The notes: a model not told the origin generated them from the sequence alone. A DNA stretch of 64,000 bases from Maricaulis sp965228215 (GCA_965228215.1 OZ245800.1:2046001-2110000); one strand, 5' to 3'. Counted from the first letter of the stretch, positions 43,266-52,463 are shown. Translations and numbers: made by a program.

Positions 43266-44596
43266 TCCTTGTCCCGGTCTCCCTTCACACGAGGCATGCG
43301 CAGGGTGAAGATACTGCCTTCGCCCAACACGCTCTCCGCGTCGACATCACCGAGATTGGCCCGGGCAAGCTCACGCGCCACGGCCAGTCCCAGTCCGACG
43401 CCCTTCTGATCCTGATTGGCGCTGGTCTCGGCCCGTTCGAAGGGTTCGAAAACACCGTCCAGACTATCCGGATCGATTCCCAGACCACGGTCATGGATAC
43501 GCACCGCCACCTCGTCCTCGCGGGAGACGACCTGGATGCGGATGCATTCATCGCGGCGGGAATACTTGATGGCGTTGTCGAGCAGGCTGGTGATCACCTG
43601 CCGGAAATGCCGGATGTCGAAATACACGACAGGGTCGGCCGGGTCGGGTTCGATTTCCAGCGTGACTCGCGCCAGTTCGGCGGCATGGCTGGTGAGGGGC
43701 AGGATCTGCTCGATCTCGACATTCACATCGAGATCGTCCGGCCGGATCTTCATTCGCCCGCCCGCTATCGCCGACAAGTCCAGGATGGCGTTGAACGTCT
43801 TGGTCAGGAATTCGCCCGAGCGCTTGATATTGTCGGCAAACTCGCGGGCCGTTGCGATATCGCGCTCGATATAGCCCTCGGTCGACAACAGGCCGGCAAA
43901 GCCGACGATCGCATTGAGCGGTGTGCGCAATTCATGGGACGCATTGGCGAGGAAGCGGGCCTGGCTCTGCTGGGCGATGGTCGATTGTTCCAGGGCCCGG
44001 TCGGCCAGGTCACGGGCCTCGCGCGTCTCCCGCATCATCCGGACCTGTTTCAGCTGGGCGCTGGTCAGGGCGGCGACGGATACCAGGATGTCGAGATGCG
44101 CCGGCGTGAAGAAATCCGGATCGGGGTGTTCGCTGTCGATCACGCCCAGGACCGTCTCTCCGTCGAGGATGGGCACGCACAATTCCGAACGCGCCTCCAT
44201 GATGTCGGAGATATAGCGGGGATCGAATTGCAGATCGCCGACGAGAATGGGTTGGCGGGACCGGGCGACCGAGCCGGTGATGCCGCGCCCGAGCGGGATC
44301 GTCAGACGGTTGAGAATGGTGTTGGAGTCAGGCGCTTCCGCCTTCTCGCCGATCGCGGCCATCTGTTCGAGCAGCATGGCGTCCGCGTCCAGGCGGTAGA
44401 TCACGCAGTCGAGGAAATCGAGACGGCCCACGACATTGCGGGCGACATACCAGAAGAGTTCTTCCTCGGTCTGGATGCCCATCATGTCGACGGCAAACTG
44501 GCGGAAGACATCCCGCTCCCTGTTCGCCCTCTCGATGTCGTCTGCGCCCGGTACGGCCATGCCGTCAGCTCGCGGTGCGTTGTCGTCCATGGCCAT
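43244..44596 (-). CDS. GAF-domain sensor histidine kinase
   Basis: 450 residues, no membrane segment, so cytoplasmic. GAF sensor domain about residues 30-185 (LGRGITGSVARSRQPILVGD near 102-121). DHp phosphoacceptor His221 in LANASHELRTPLNAIVGFAG, then the ATPase core with LLDNAIKYSRRDECIRI, HDRGLGIDPDSL and KGVGLGLAVARELA. Start at 44596 or the nearby ATG 44590. No response regulator is adjacent, so it is an orphan by position. Its last codons lie in the terminator hairpin shared with the convergent gene. Confidence 0.92.
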   Translation of the reverse strand: MAMDDNAPRADGMAVPGADDIERANRERDVFRQFAVDMMGIQTEEELFWYVARNVVGRLDFLDCVIYRLDADAMLLEQMAAIGEKAEAPDSNTILNRLTIPLGRGITGSVARSRQPILVGDLQFDPRYISDIMEARSELCVPILDGETVLGVIDSEHPDPDFFTPAHLDILVSVAALTSAQLKQVRMMRETREARDLADRALEQSTIAQQSQARFLANASHELRTPLNAIVGFAGLLSTEGYIERDIATAREFADNIKRSGEFLTKTFNAILDLSAIAGGRMKIRPDDLDVNVEIEQILPLTSHAAELARVTLEIEPDPADPVVYFDIRHFRQVITSLLDNAIKYSRRDECIRIQVVSREDEVAVRIHDRGLGIDPDSLDGVFEPFERAETSANQDQKGVGLGLAVARELARANLGDVDAESVLGEGSIFTLRMPRVKGDRDKEKPPSPE

Positions 44597-44682
44597 GACG
44601 CCCTGTCGCCGCTTCTCTCAATTCCTTCATATCAGAGCCTATCGTGCCTGATGTTTCAAAGTCATAAGAGATGCGGCAACAG

Positions 44683-44698
44683 TTGACGTCTAGGTCAA
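44683..44698. promoter_or_regulatory. Inverted repeat between DUF418 and GAF kinase genes
   Basis: TTGAC (44683-44687), six bases, GTCAA (44694-44698), about 90 bases upstream of the kinase start and just before the end of the DUF418 gene. It could be an operator for the kinase promoter; nothing else supports it. Confidence 0.3.
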
Positions 44699-44700
44699 TC

Positions 44701-45894
44701 TCATGCGGCGGCTTTCCGGAGCGGCTGGAACTGGCCATAGGTCAGCGTACGCCAGAGCCATTCGAACGGGCCGAAGCGGAACACGCTGAGCCACAGGGGC
44801 GACCAGATCAGCTGCAGGGCCCACACCGCGAGCACCAGTTTCGCCTGGTCGATACGCTCGACGGTTCCGAACAGGCCCAGACCCGGTGCACCCACGAAGA
44901 TGAATGTCATGATCAGCGTCTGGGTGAGATAATTGGTGAAGGCCATTCGCCCGGTTGCCGCGAAGAGTTTCACGATCAGTGAGAATACGCCGATCTTCGA
45001 GAGCAGCATGACCGTGGAGGCATAACCGAAGGAAAGGACCAGGCTGCCGAAAAAGTTGTAGGCCAGCCCGTCTGCTCTCGCTGCCTGGCTGAACTCCCCG
45101 GCGATCAGGCCCTGCGTGCTCTCGTGATTGAGGAAGACACCCACTGACACGAAGATCACGGCGAGAACCGCATAGCGGATCGTGCCCCAGGACGCCGACA
45201 GGAAACCGCTTTTGAAGAGGGCCATGCCGATCAGCATCAGGCCCAGCGTGCGCGGTCCCATCATGATCAGACCCGCCAGCTGACCAATGAGCGCAAAACC
45301 GGCATTCCAGGGTGCGCGATCGACGAAGCCTGCCTGGTAGGCGGCTGTCATGCCGTCCTGCCATTCCTGCATCATGGCTGCTTCCTGTGCCGCGGCATCA
45401 GGTGTTGCGAACATTGCACCGAGATAGGTGCCGCCCACCATGAGAAGCGCCGCAATGGCGATGAAGAAAAAGCCCCAGAAGAGCAGTTTCCCGACCCCCA
45501 TCTTGCGGAAATTCACGGCGATCATGCCAAGCAGCGCGTACTGGAAGAGAATATCGCCCCACCACAGCACGTAGGCATGGATGGCGCCGAAGGCGAGCAG
45601 CCAGAGCATGCGCGGGAAATGCTTGCCAGTGGAATCGCCATCGCCGGCCATCAGAATGATTCCGGCACCGAACAGGGTCGAGAAAATCGTGATGAATTTG
45701 ACGGCGAAGAAGGTGTGAGCCATGGCCCAGACATCGAGATTGGCCCCGGTCAGGTCCATCATCATCGTCGGATTGTCATAGGCGAAGGGCGTCATCGCGA
45801 AGCCCTGAACATTCATCATGAGAATGCCCAGAACGGCGACGCCGCGCAGTGCATCAATACTGACCAGGCGGTCCTGTTTGGGTGCTGAGCTCAT
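44701..45894 (-). CDS. DUF418 family membrane protein
   Basis: 397 residues from ATG at 45894 with GAGGGA upstream. The N-terminus RLVSIDALRGVAVLGILMMN is the DUF418 signature, shared with acyltransferase-3-like membrane proteins. About ten membrane segments. C-terminal GRMAFTNYLTQTLIMTFIFV and RFGPFEWLWRTLTYGQFQPL are typical too. The family (YeiB type) has no firm function and could handle a small lipid or osmolyte group. It is separated from the GAF kinase by 104 bases and is on the same strand. Confidence 0.92.
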   Translation of the reverse strand: MSSAPKQDRLVSIDALRGVAVLGILMMNVQGFAMTPFAYDNPTMMMDLTGANLDVWAMAHTFFAVKFITIFSTLFGAGIILMAGDGDSTGKHFPRMLWLLAFGAIHAYVLWWGDILFQYALLGMIAVNFRKMGVGKLLFWGFFFIAIAALLMVGGTYLGAMFATPDAAAQEAAMMQEWQDGMTAAYQAGFVDRAPWNAGFALIGQLAGLIMMGPRTLGLMLIGMALFKSGFLSASWGTIRYAVLAVIFVSVGVFLNHESTQGLIAGEFSQAARADGLAYNFFGSLVLSFGYASTVMLLSKIGVFSLIVKLFAATGRMAFTNYLTQTLIMTFIFVGAPGLGLFGTVERIDQAKLVLAVWALQLIWSPLWLSVFRFGPFEWLWRTLTYGQFQPLRKAAA

Positions 45895-46055
45895 CTGTCC
45901 CTCCCTCAAAGCCGCGGCAGTAAAACACATTCTTTCCGCGGGGTCCGGGGGAAACAGCGCGATTTCGTCCCTCCGTCTGTTGCGGGCTTTACAAACGCCC
46001 GTCCGTTCAGGTGAAATTCAGGTCGCAGCTGGCATTTCGGCGCGAGGAGATCCTG

Positions 46056-46781
46056 ATGAAACGACGTATTTTTCTGATGAGTGCCGCCGCCTGGTGTGTT
46101 GCCGGTGCTGCCGAAGCCTCGACCGCCTCGACGCGATGGGTCCAGCTGAGCCAGCGCGATGCGCGCAACGGTATCCGCCAGGCCCTGGAACAGGCAGCGC
46201 AACTTGCCACCCAGCGCCTGGGTGTTCGCGACGGGTTTTTCGGCGATCCGCAGGTTCGCATTCCGTTGCCGCGCAATATCGCCCGCCTGCAGAGCAATCT
46301 GCGTTCTGTCGGCCTGTCCGGACCGATCGATGATCTCGAGCTCAGCCTGAACCGGTCCGCCGAGGCGGCCATGCCGGAGGCGCGCCGCATTTTCGTGGAC
46401 ACGATCCGCAATATCAGCGTGCAGGATGCCGTCTCGATTATCCGCGGCGGTGACAGCGCAGCCACGGATTATCTGCGCGGCCGTTCGGAGACGTCGCTGA
46501 CACGTCTGCTGCGCCCGCGCATGGAGAGCGCCCTGGAAGCATCAGGCGCCTATCGTCTCGTGTCTGAAATCGAACCGCGCCTGGGCGGAGGTGGAGGATT
46601 CCTGGGCCGGTTGTTCGGATCGTCGGGAGCCTCCGGTTCGCTGCGCGAGAGCGTCACCGATCACGCGGTCAGCCGCGCTCTGGACGGTGTCTTCCACTAT
46701 GTCGCTGTCGAGGAACGCGCCATTCGCCGCGACCCGGTGAACCGGACCACGGACATCCTGCGCCGTGTATTCGGTCGCTGA
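46056..46781 (+). CDS. DUF4197 secreted protein
   Basis: 241 residues from ATG at 46056, which has GAGGAG nearby. Signal peptide about residues 1-21 (RRIFLMSAAAWCVAGAAEAS). The mature sequence resembles DUF4197: GIRQALEQAAQLATQRLGVR, then IPLPRNIARLQSNLRSVGLS, ISVQDAVSIIRGGDSAATDY, and LDGVFHYVAVEERAIRRDPV at the end. The function is unknown. Its TGA is directly next to the antiporter stop. Confidence 0.88.
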   Translation: MKRRIFLMSAAAWCVAGAAEASTASTRWVQLSQRDARNGIRQALEQAAQLATQRLGVRDGFFGDPQVRIPLPRNIARLQSNLRSVGLSGPIDDLELSLNRSAEAAMPEARRIFVDTIRNISVQDAVSIIRGGDSAATDYLRGRSETSLTRLLRPRMESALEASGAYRLVSEIEPRLGGGGGFLGRLFGSSGASGSLRESVTDHAVSRALDGVFHYVAVEERAIRRDPVNRTTDILRRVFGR

Positions 46782-47768
46782 TCAGCCCAGCGCGTTGCGG
46801 GCGAGAATGGCGATATAGCCGATATAGGCAGCCGTCAGACCCAGACCGATAATCCGGTTGATGCGCTGTTTCATCAGCACGATCAGCGCAATCACCAGGC
46901 TTGATCCGAGCATCACCCACAGATCGAGGGCGAAGAAGGCCTCAGGCAGCGGGAGCGGGACATCGACCGCCGCCGCGGCGAGGCCGGTTGCGCCGCCCAC
47001 AGCAAAGACGTTGAAAATGTTCGACCCGAGCACATTGCCGATCGCCAGCTCGGCATGACGGCGGACCGATGCCATGACGACGGTGGCCAGTTCCGGCAGC
47101 GAAGTACCGAAGGCGAGGGCGGTCAGGCCAATGATCGACTCGTCGACGCCGAGATCCACGGCTGCCGCCTTGCCGCCGGCAACAATCATCTGCGCCCCGA
47201 CCGGCAAGGCGATCAGTCCGGCAATCAGGGCCACGATTGTCGACGACATGCTCTTGGGCAGGCCGTCCATGCCGTCGATATCGGTGAGTTCCGACAGGGT
47301 CGGATCATCCGTCTTGCCGCGCGCCAGCGCGCCGAGGATGAGGACATAGGCGATGATGGCCGCGAACAGCGCCACGCTCTCGCCGCTGGAAATCGTCCGG
47401 TCCCAGCCCACGACGATGAATGCGATAGCAGCACCCAGCGCGATCACGGCGTTCCGGCGCACACCGGGTGTGGTCGTGCTGATGGCCCCGAAAATGGCCG
47501 GCAAGCCCAGGACCAAAAGGAAATTCGCGATATTGGACCCGACGATATTGCCGGTTGCCAGTCCCGTGGCGCCCTGCAGTGCCGATTGCACGCTGACCAC
47601 AAGTTCCGGTGCAGACGTGCCGAAGGCGATAATGGTCAGGCCGACAAAAAGCGGCGGCAGATGCCAGCGCCGCGCCAGGGACGCTCCCCCGCGTACGAGG
47701 AAATCACCGCCGAAAAGCAGGATAACGATCCCCGCGAGAATCAGGGAGACATAGAGAGGAGCGGACAT
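46782..47768 (-). CDS. Calcium/sodium antiporter, CaCA family (YrbG-like)
   Basis: 328 residues with about ten membrane segments in two inverted halves. The two alpha-repeat motifs are clear: AFGTSAPELVVSVQSALQGA near residue 50 and AFGTSLPELATVVMASVRRH near 220, each with the conserved Glu that binds the cation. It probably moves Ca2+ or another cation in exchange for Na+ or H+ across the inner membrane. A 26-residue membrane peptide gene is immediately upstream on the same strand. Confidence 0.93.
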   Translation of the reverse strand: MSAPLYVSLILAGIVILLFGGDFLVRGGASLARRWHLPPLFVGLTIIAFGTSAPELVVSVQSALQGATGLATGNIVGSNIANFLLVLGLPAIFGAISTTTPGVRRNAVIALGAAIAFIVVGWDRTISSGESVALFAAIIAYVLILGALARGKTDDPTLSELTDIDGMDGLPKSMSSTIVALIAGLIALPVGAQMIVAGGKAAAVDLGVDESIIGLTALAFGTSLPELATVVMASVRRHAELAIGNVLGSNIFNVFAVGGATGLAAAAVDVPLPLPEAFFALDLWVMLGSSLVIALIVLMKQRINRIIGLGLTAAYIGYIAILARNALG

Positions 47769-47792
47769 GACTGGACCGGATTGTCGCGACGA

Positions 47793-47873
47793 TTAGTCGA
47801 GACGGCGGTATTCAATCAGGTTCAGCAGGGCGAACAGACCGGCCACAAGGCCAAGGGCGATAAGAGCGAACAT
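47793..47873 (-). CDS. Candidate 26-residue small membrane peptide
   Basis: ATG at 47873 opens a 26-codon frame ending TAA at 47793-47795. It begins MFALIALGLVAGLFALLNLI and ends EYRRLD: one membrane helix with a charged C-terminus. GGGGAAG lies six bases before the ATG. It ends 24 bases before the antiporter start on the same strand, so it could be a cotranscribed small regulator or stabiliser. Small membrane proteins of this length are real in many bacteria but often miss annotation. I do not know a homologue. Confidence 0.5.
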   Translation of the reverse strand: MFALIALGLVAGLFALLNLIEYRRLD

Positions 47874-47966
47874 GGCAGACTTCCCCAACAAGGCAGGGCC
47901 CGTTTCCGGGCATGATTGCCGTCTACATAGCGCGCTTGTCCCGTGCTGGCCAGCGGAGGTGTGCGC

Positions 47967-48437
47967 ATGAACTGGCGCATTGCCTTGGAGCCTGTCGCGC
48001 GGCCTTTCGTCCATGTCTGGTGGCGTTTTGCGCGCGGCCTGACACTGGGTGTCCGAGCCATCGTCGCGGACGATAAATCCCGAATTCTGCTTGTAAAACA
48101 TACCTATCTGCCGGGCTGGCACCTGCCGGGCGGCGGCGTCGAGCGCGGCGAGCCCACAGGGCTGGCCGTGATGCGCGAACTGGCCGAGGAGGCCGGTGTC
48201 AGGGCCGAGGCCGAGCCGGTGCTGCGCTCCATCCATTCGAATCACGTGCGCTTCAGGGGCGATCATGTCCTGGTCTACGAGGTGACAGCGTGGTCGGAAT
48301 GCGAGCCGGACAATGAGGGTGAGATCGAGGAAGTCGCCTGGTTCAGCCCGCAGGACCTGCCGGACGATACAAGCCCGGCTACACGGCGACGTATCGCTGA
48401 ATTCAGCGAGGGGTCCGTTCCCGACGCGGACTGGTAG
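47967..48437 (+). CDS. Nudix hydrolase
   Basis: 156 residues from ATG at 47967, with GGAGGTG upstream. Complete Nudix box: GGGVERGEPTGLAVMRELAE then EAGV. Before it, VRAIVADDKSRILLVKHTYL and LPGWHLPGGG fit the fold. The substrate (a nucleoside diphosphate derivative) is not set by these motifs. The first 35 residues, with several Trp and Arg, look like an amphipathic addition. It ends 25 bases before an inverted repeat at 48462. Confidence 0.92.
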   Translation: MNWRIALEPVARPFVHVWWRFARGLTLGVRAIVADDKSRILLVKHTYLPGWHLPGGGVERGEPTGLAVMRELAEEAGVRAEAEPVLRSIHSNHVRFRGDHVLVYEVTAWSECEPDNEGEIEEVAWFSPQDLPDDTSPATRRRIAEFSEGSVPDADW

Positions 48438-48461
48438 CCGGAATATGTAGGGGAAGGAAAA

Positions 48462-48524
48462 GCGGTGTGCCGGCTTTCTCCAATCCTCTGCGAGGGAGTG
48501 AGGTCGGTTGGGCCGGCACACCGC
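48462..48524. repeat. 13-bp perfect inverted repeat, possible structured RNA or terminator
   Basis: GCGGTGTGCCGGC (48462-48474) and GCCGGCACACCGC (48512-48524) are exact inverted copies separated by 37 bases, which hold smaller complementary runs (CCAA with TTGG, CCTC with GAGG). Read on the minus strand it is followed by TTTTCC; on the plus strand by no T run. It lies in a 237-base gap between the Nudix gene and the Cache kinase gene. It could be a terminator for the minus direction or an unrecognised small RNA. Confidence 0.6.
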
Positions 48525-48674
48525 GGGGGCGCACGCTTTCGAACCTAGCGATGGCTTGTTGAACGCCAGCTGACGGGATCAATCCAATTTTCGCCGCGAA
48601 ATCGGCACATAAAGGATAAATGCGGCTCCATTCTTCGCCGCGAACGCCTAGACTGGTTCCCGGGAACGATTCGA

Positions 48675-51002
48675 ATGAACGCACCGGACGACGGCGATAC
48701 CGTTGAGACAGACGAATTTGCTGACGATTCAAGTGAATCGGCACTGCAACGCCTGTCGTCCGGCGATGGCTGGCTGGCTCAGGTCCTGCCGGGCGTCATG
48801 GCCGTCACATTCATCATCGTCGTTGTGCTGGCCGTCATGGCCGGCGAGGGCGCGCTCATGGCCTCCGCCCGCCAGACCAATCTCAACACGCTGCAGACCG
48901 TGCTCTCCAGTACGATCCAGCGTTTCGAGGACTGGGCGCAAACGCAGGAATCCCATGTTCGCATCTGGGCCGAGAGCGAACTTGTCACCAATGCGATCGA
49001 CGAGATGTCGGCCTCGCAGGTCCGGTCAAACCTGGAATTCTCGCCGCAACAGGAAGCCCTCAGGGCAACGCTGGGTCCCTGGTTGGCCGAATACGGTTTT
49101 CGCAATTTCTTCCTGATCGCCCGCAACGGCACGACCCTGGCCTCGATGCGCGATGAGGATCTCGGCGTTCCGGCCGTGGCGCTGGGCAGTGTCGATCTCG
49201 ACCGGGTGCTGGCGACCGGTGCGCTCCTGACCCAGCCGACCATCGTCGATGTCCCCAGTTCGCAATACGACGATCTCTATGCCGAGGTGCACGAAGAGGC
49301 GGTCATGTACGTCTTCGCGCCGGTGCGTGTCGGCGGAGAACTCGCCGGATACCTGGCGCTGCAGATCGATCCGATGGGCGACTACGCGGACGCCTTCCGG
49401 GTCGGGCGGACCGGCCTGTCGGGCGAAACCTACGCCGTGAACCGGTCCGGCCGGCTGCTGACGGAGACCCGCTACGGCCCCGAACTGGTCGAGGCGGAAC
49501 TGATCGCCGGCGGACATCCGAGCATTTTGCACATCGATGTGCGTGATCCCGGAGTGGACCTCACCGCGGGCGGTATTCCCGCAGAATCAAGCCTGGACTG
49601 GCCTCTCACCGTAGCTGTCGAGAGCGTCACCCAGGGCAATCGTGACCAGAATCTGCGCGGCTATCGCGATGCGCGCGGCGTGCTCGTGCTGGGAGCCTGG
49701 GTCTGGGATCATGCGCGCGAAATCGGTGTCGTCACCGAGGTCGAGGTCGCCGAGGCCCTGTCCGGGGCCAATCAGGCGCGGGCGGTCCTGCGCGTATTTG
49801 CCGTGGCGATGGCCTTGTCCTTCATCCTGCTGGCCGTTCTGTTCAGCGCGCACCGGAATGTCATCCGCAAACGCGCCCAGGCGACGCTGGAGGCCAAGCA
49901 ACGCCTGTCGCAGATCCTGATGACGGCAGCCGAGGGCATTTACGGCATTGATGGCGACGGCATCGTGACCTTCGTCAATGCGCGGGCCTGCGACATGCTC
50001 GGCTATGAGGAAGGCGAGCTGATCGGCAAGTCCATGCACACGATGGTGCACCATTCCCGCCGCGACGGATCGCTCTACCCCAAGGAAGAATGCCAGATCC
50101 ACACTGCGGACGTGATGAATGACGAGCCGGCGGACGAGGTCTTCTGGACCAAGGGCGGCCAGCCGATTCCGATCGAGTATGCCTCCTCGCCGATCGATGC
50201 GACGGACAAATCGCTCGGCGCGGTGGTGACCTTCCGCGATGTGACAAAACGCAAGCGGGATGAGCTGGCCCTGCACCGCTATGCCCAGGAGTTGAAACGC
50301 TCGAACGCGGAATTGCAGGAATTCGCCTACGCCGCCTCGCACGACCTGCAGGAACCCCTGCGCAAGATCCAGGCCTTCGGCGAGCGTCTGAACAACAAGT
50401 ACAATGAAGCGCTGGATGATACCGGCCGGCATTATCTGGAACGCATGGTCGACGCGGCGACCCGCATGCGCCGCCTGATCGATGACCTGCTCAGCTATTC
50501 GCGCGTGAATACACGGACGACGTCATTCCTTCCGGTTGATCTGGGTACGGTGATCGCCGACGTGATCTCGGACCTCGAGCCGCGAATTGCGTCGGAGAAT
50601 GCCAAGATCCGCGTCGGCGAACTGCCGGCTATCGAGGCCGATCCCAGCCAGATGCACCAGCTTTTCCTGAACCTGCTGGCCAATTCACTGAAATTCCGCC
50701 GCCCGGGCATCACGCCGTCGATCACAATCGAGGGCAATGTCGAGGTCGGCGAGAGCGGCGCGGTCGCGCGCATCGCGGTCGCCGATAATGGCATCGGGTT
50801 CGAGCCGCGCCATTCCGAGCGGATCTTCGGCATGTTCGAACGCCTGCACGGACGCGAGGAATTCGACGGGACGGGCGTCGGCCTGGCCACGTGCCGCAAG
50901 ATCGCGGAACGCCATGCCGGCCAGCTCTCGGCCTGGGGCGAACCGGATGCCGGCGCCGTCTTCACCCTGATCCTGCCGGTGCGGCAGGCCAGTCTCGACT
51001 AG
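48675..51002 (+). CDS. Large transmembrane sensor histidine kinase (dCache-PAS)
   Basis: 775 residues. Membrane helices about 38-57 and 371-391 flank a 310-residue periplasmic part that looks like a double Cache sensor (GLSGETYAVNRSGRLLTETR near residue 250). PAS domain about 410-525, with a short coiled link, then DHp His556 in ASHDLQEPLRKIQAFGERL and the HATPase domain: N-box Asn670, DNGIG (704-708) and GTGVG (732-736). The DHp sequence SHDLQEPLRK is the phytochrome-type form that often pairs with single-domain receivers. It leads a three-gene signalling group. Confidence 0.93.
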   Translation: MNAPDDGDTVETDEFADDSSESALQRLSSGDGWLAQVLPGVMAVTFIIVVVLAVMAGEGALMASARQTNLNTLQTVLSSTIQRFEDWAQTQESHVRIWAESELVTNAIDEMSASQVRSNLEFSPQQEALRATLGPWLAEYGFRNFFLIARNGTTLASMRDEDLGVPAVALGSVDLDRVLATGALLTQPTIVDVPSSQYDDLYAEVHEEAVMYVFAPVRVGGELAGYLALQIDPMGDYADAFRVGRTGLSGETYAVNRSGRLLTETRYGPELVEAELIAGGHPSILHIDVRDPGVDLTAGGIPAESSLDWPLTVAVESVTQGNRDQNLRGYRDARGVLVLGAWVWDHAREIGVVTEVEVAEALSGANQARAVLRVFAVAMALSFILLAVLFSAHRNVIRKRAQATLEAKQRLSQILMTAAEGIYGIDGDGIVTFVNARACDMLGYEEGELIGKSMHTMVHHSRRDGSLYPKEECQIHTADVMNDEPADEVFWTKGGQPIPIEYASSPIDATDKSLGAVVTFRDVTKRKRDELALHRYAQELKRSNAELQEFAYAASHDLQEPLRKIQAFGERLNNKYNEALDDTGRHYLERMVDAATRMRRLIDDLLSYSRVNTRTTSFLPVDLGTVIADVISDLEPRIASENAKIRVGELPAIEADPSQMHQLFLNLLANSLKFRRPGITPSITIEGNVEVGESGAVARIAVADNGIGFEPRHSERIFGMFERLHGREEFDGTGVGLATCRKIAERHAGQLSAWGEPDAGAVFTLILPVRQASLD

Positions 51003-51025
51003 ACAGCCAGGGATCGCGGTGAGCC

Positions 51026-51940
51026 ATGGGGCAAGGCCTGAACATCAGTGACACCATGCGGCGGCGCCTTCTATGGCTGTTGCCGGCGCTGATCCTGCTG
51101 ATTCTTTTGTGTGGCGCTGCAATGCTTGGCAGGGCCGGGCCCTGGACCTGGCTTGTCATCGCTGTCGTGACCGGTTCGTTGATTGCCGCGCTGTTGCACC
51201 GGCTCCTGCCGACCGGCGCTGGAGACAAGATCACCGAACCGCCCGACCCGCGGCTTCGCGCGCTTTGGGCATTCGAGAAGGCGGCCCGGCATGATTTGCA
51301 CGAACCGCTGCGCAAGATCACGAGTTTCGGCGAACGGCTGGAAATCAAGCAGGGCGACAAGCTGGACGAAAACGGACGGCTCTACCTGTCTCGCATGGTC
51401 GATGCCGCCGAGCGGATGCGGGCGCTGATCGACGACCTGCAGGATTTCTCACGCACGGTTTCCAACCCGCTGGAAGAGCATGAGGTCGATCTCGGCGAGC
51501 TGATGCAGGCGGTCGTGTCGGACCTGCAGTCACCCATCCAGACAAGTGGTGCGGAGATCAGCTGGGATGATTTGCCGAAGATTACGGGTGATGCGGCCTG
51601 TCTCCATCTGTGCCTGCTGAACCTCGCGGGCAATGCCGTCAAATTTCATCGCGAAGGCGAGGCGCCGCGGCTTCACGTCGGCGTCGAGCGCGATGCGGAC
51701 GGTCTCCATCTCGACTTCACGGACCATGGCATTGGATTCGAACCGCGTTATAAAGACCGTATCTTCGAGTTGTTTGAACGTCTTCACGGACGGGATGCGT
51801 ATGCCGGTAGCGGTGTTGGATTGGCGCTCTGCCGTACGATAGCGGAACGCCATGGCGGCACGCTGGACGCGGAATCCCAGCCCGGTGAAGGTGCAAAATT
51901 CAGATTAAGCTTGCCACGAGGGCGAGAAATTCTGTCATAA
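51026..51940 (+). CDS. Short membrane sensor histidine kinase, paralogous core
   Basis: 304 residues. Two membrane helices (about 14-34 and 40-60) with almost no periplasmic loop, then the catalytic core: His89 in ARHDLHEPLRKITSFGERL, N-box Asn203, DHGIG (233-237) and GSGVG (261-265). The core is clearly a paralogue of the large kinase just upstream: both share DLxEPLRKIxxFGERL and YLxRMVDAAxRMRxLIDDLx. It begins 23 bases after the large kinase stop; ATG at 51056 is an alternative start. It probably signals to the same receiver. Confidence 0.9.
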   Translation: MGQGLNISDTMRRRLLWLLPALILLILLCGAAMLGRAGPWTWLVIAVVTGSLIAALLHRLLPTGAGDKITEPPDPRLRALWAFEKAARHDLHEPLRKITSFGERLEIKQGDKLDENGRLYLSRMVDAAERMRALIDDLQDFSRTVSNPLEEHEVDLGELMQAVVSDLQSPIQTSGAEISWDDLPKITGDAACLHLCLLNLAGNAVKFHREGEAPRLHVGVERDADGLHLDFTDHGIGFEPRYKDRIFELFERLHGRDAYAGSGVGLALCRTIAERHGGTLDAESQPGEGAKFRLSLPRGREILS

Positions 51941-51989
51941 TATCAGGGACGCGACCCAGGACGGGGCGCCAGGCCAAAGAGGCATCGAG

Positions 51990-52463
51990 ATGGAAAACGA
52001 GAACCGGCTTTTCACCATTCTCATGGTTGATGATGATCCGGATGATCGCCTGCTGTTCAAGGAGGCCTGCGAAGAAGTCAGGCTGCGCAATCCGCTGCAA
52101 TTCCTCGAGAATGGCGAGCAATTGGTCGATTTCCTGAAACGGCAGGGCAATTATGCCTCGCATGCGGACGAACCCTATCCGGGTATCATCCTGCTTGACC
52201 TCAACATGCCGCTCAAGGATGGCCGCGAGGCCCTAGAGGAGATCAAGGCCGACAAGGATCTCCGGCATATTCCGATCATCGTGCTGACGACATCCAAGGA
52301 CGAGGACGACATCCTCTCCAGCTATGGACTGGGTGCCTCTTCCTACATCGTGAAGCCGATCTCGCTGGATCGCCTGATGCGGGTGGTCAATTCAATTGGT
52401 GAATACTGGGTCGAGATCGTGGAGGTTCCGTCGCTCGACACCGAGGAAGAACCGATCGACTAG
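51990..52463 (+). CDS. Single-domain response regulator (receiver only, Rcp1-like)
   Basis: 157 residues, one receiver domain and a short acidic tail; no output domain. Acidic pocket Asp14 and Asp15, phosphoacceptor Asp70 in IILLDLNMPLKDGREA, Thr100 or Thr101 in IIVLTTSKDED and Lys122 in SYIVKPISLDRLM. The MVDDDPDDRLLFKEAC start is typical of Rcp1-like partners of phytochrome-type kinases. It should take phosphate from the two kinases upstream and pass the signal through protein contact. It follows the short kinase by 49 bases. Confidence 0.93.
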   Translation: MENENRLFTILMVDDDPDDRLLFKEACEEVRLRNPLQFLENGEQLVDFLKRQGNYASHADEPYPGIILLDLNMPLKDGREALEEIKADKDLRHIPIIVLTTSKDEDDILSSYGLGASSYIVKPISLDRLMRVVNSIGEYWVEIVEVPSLDTEEEPID

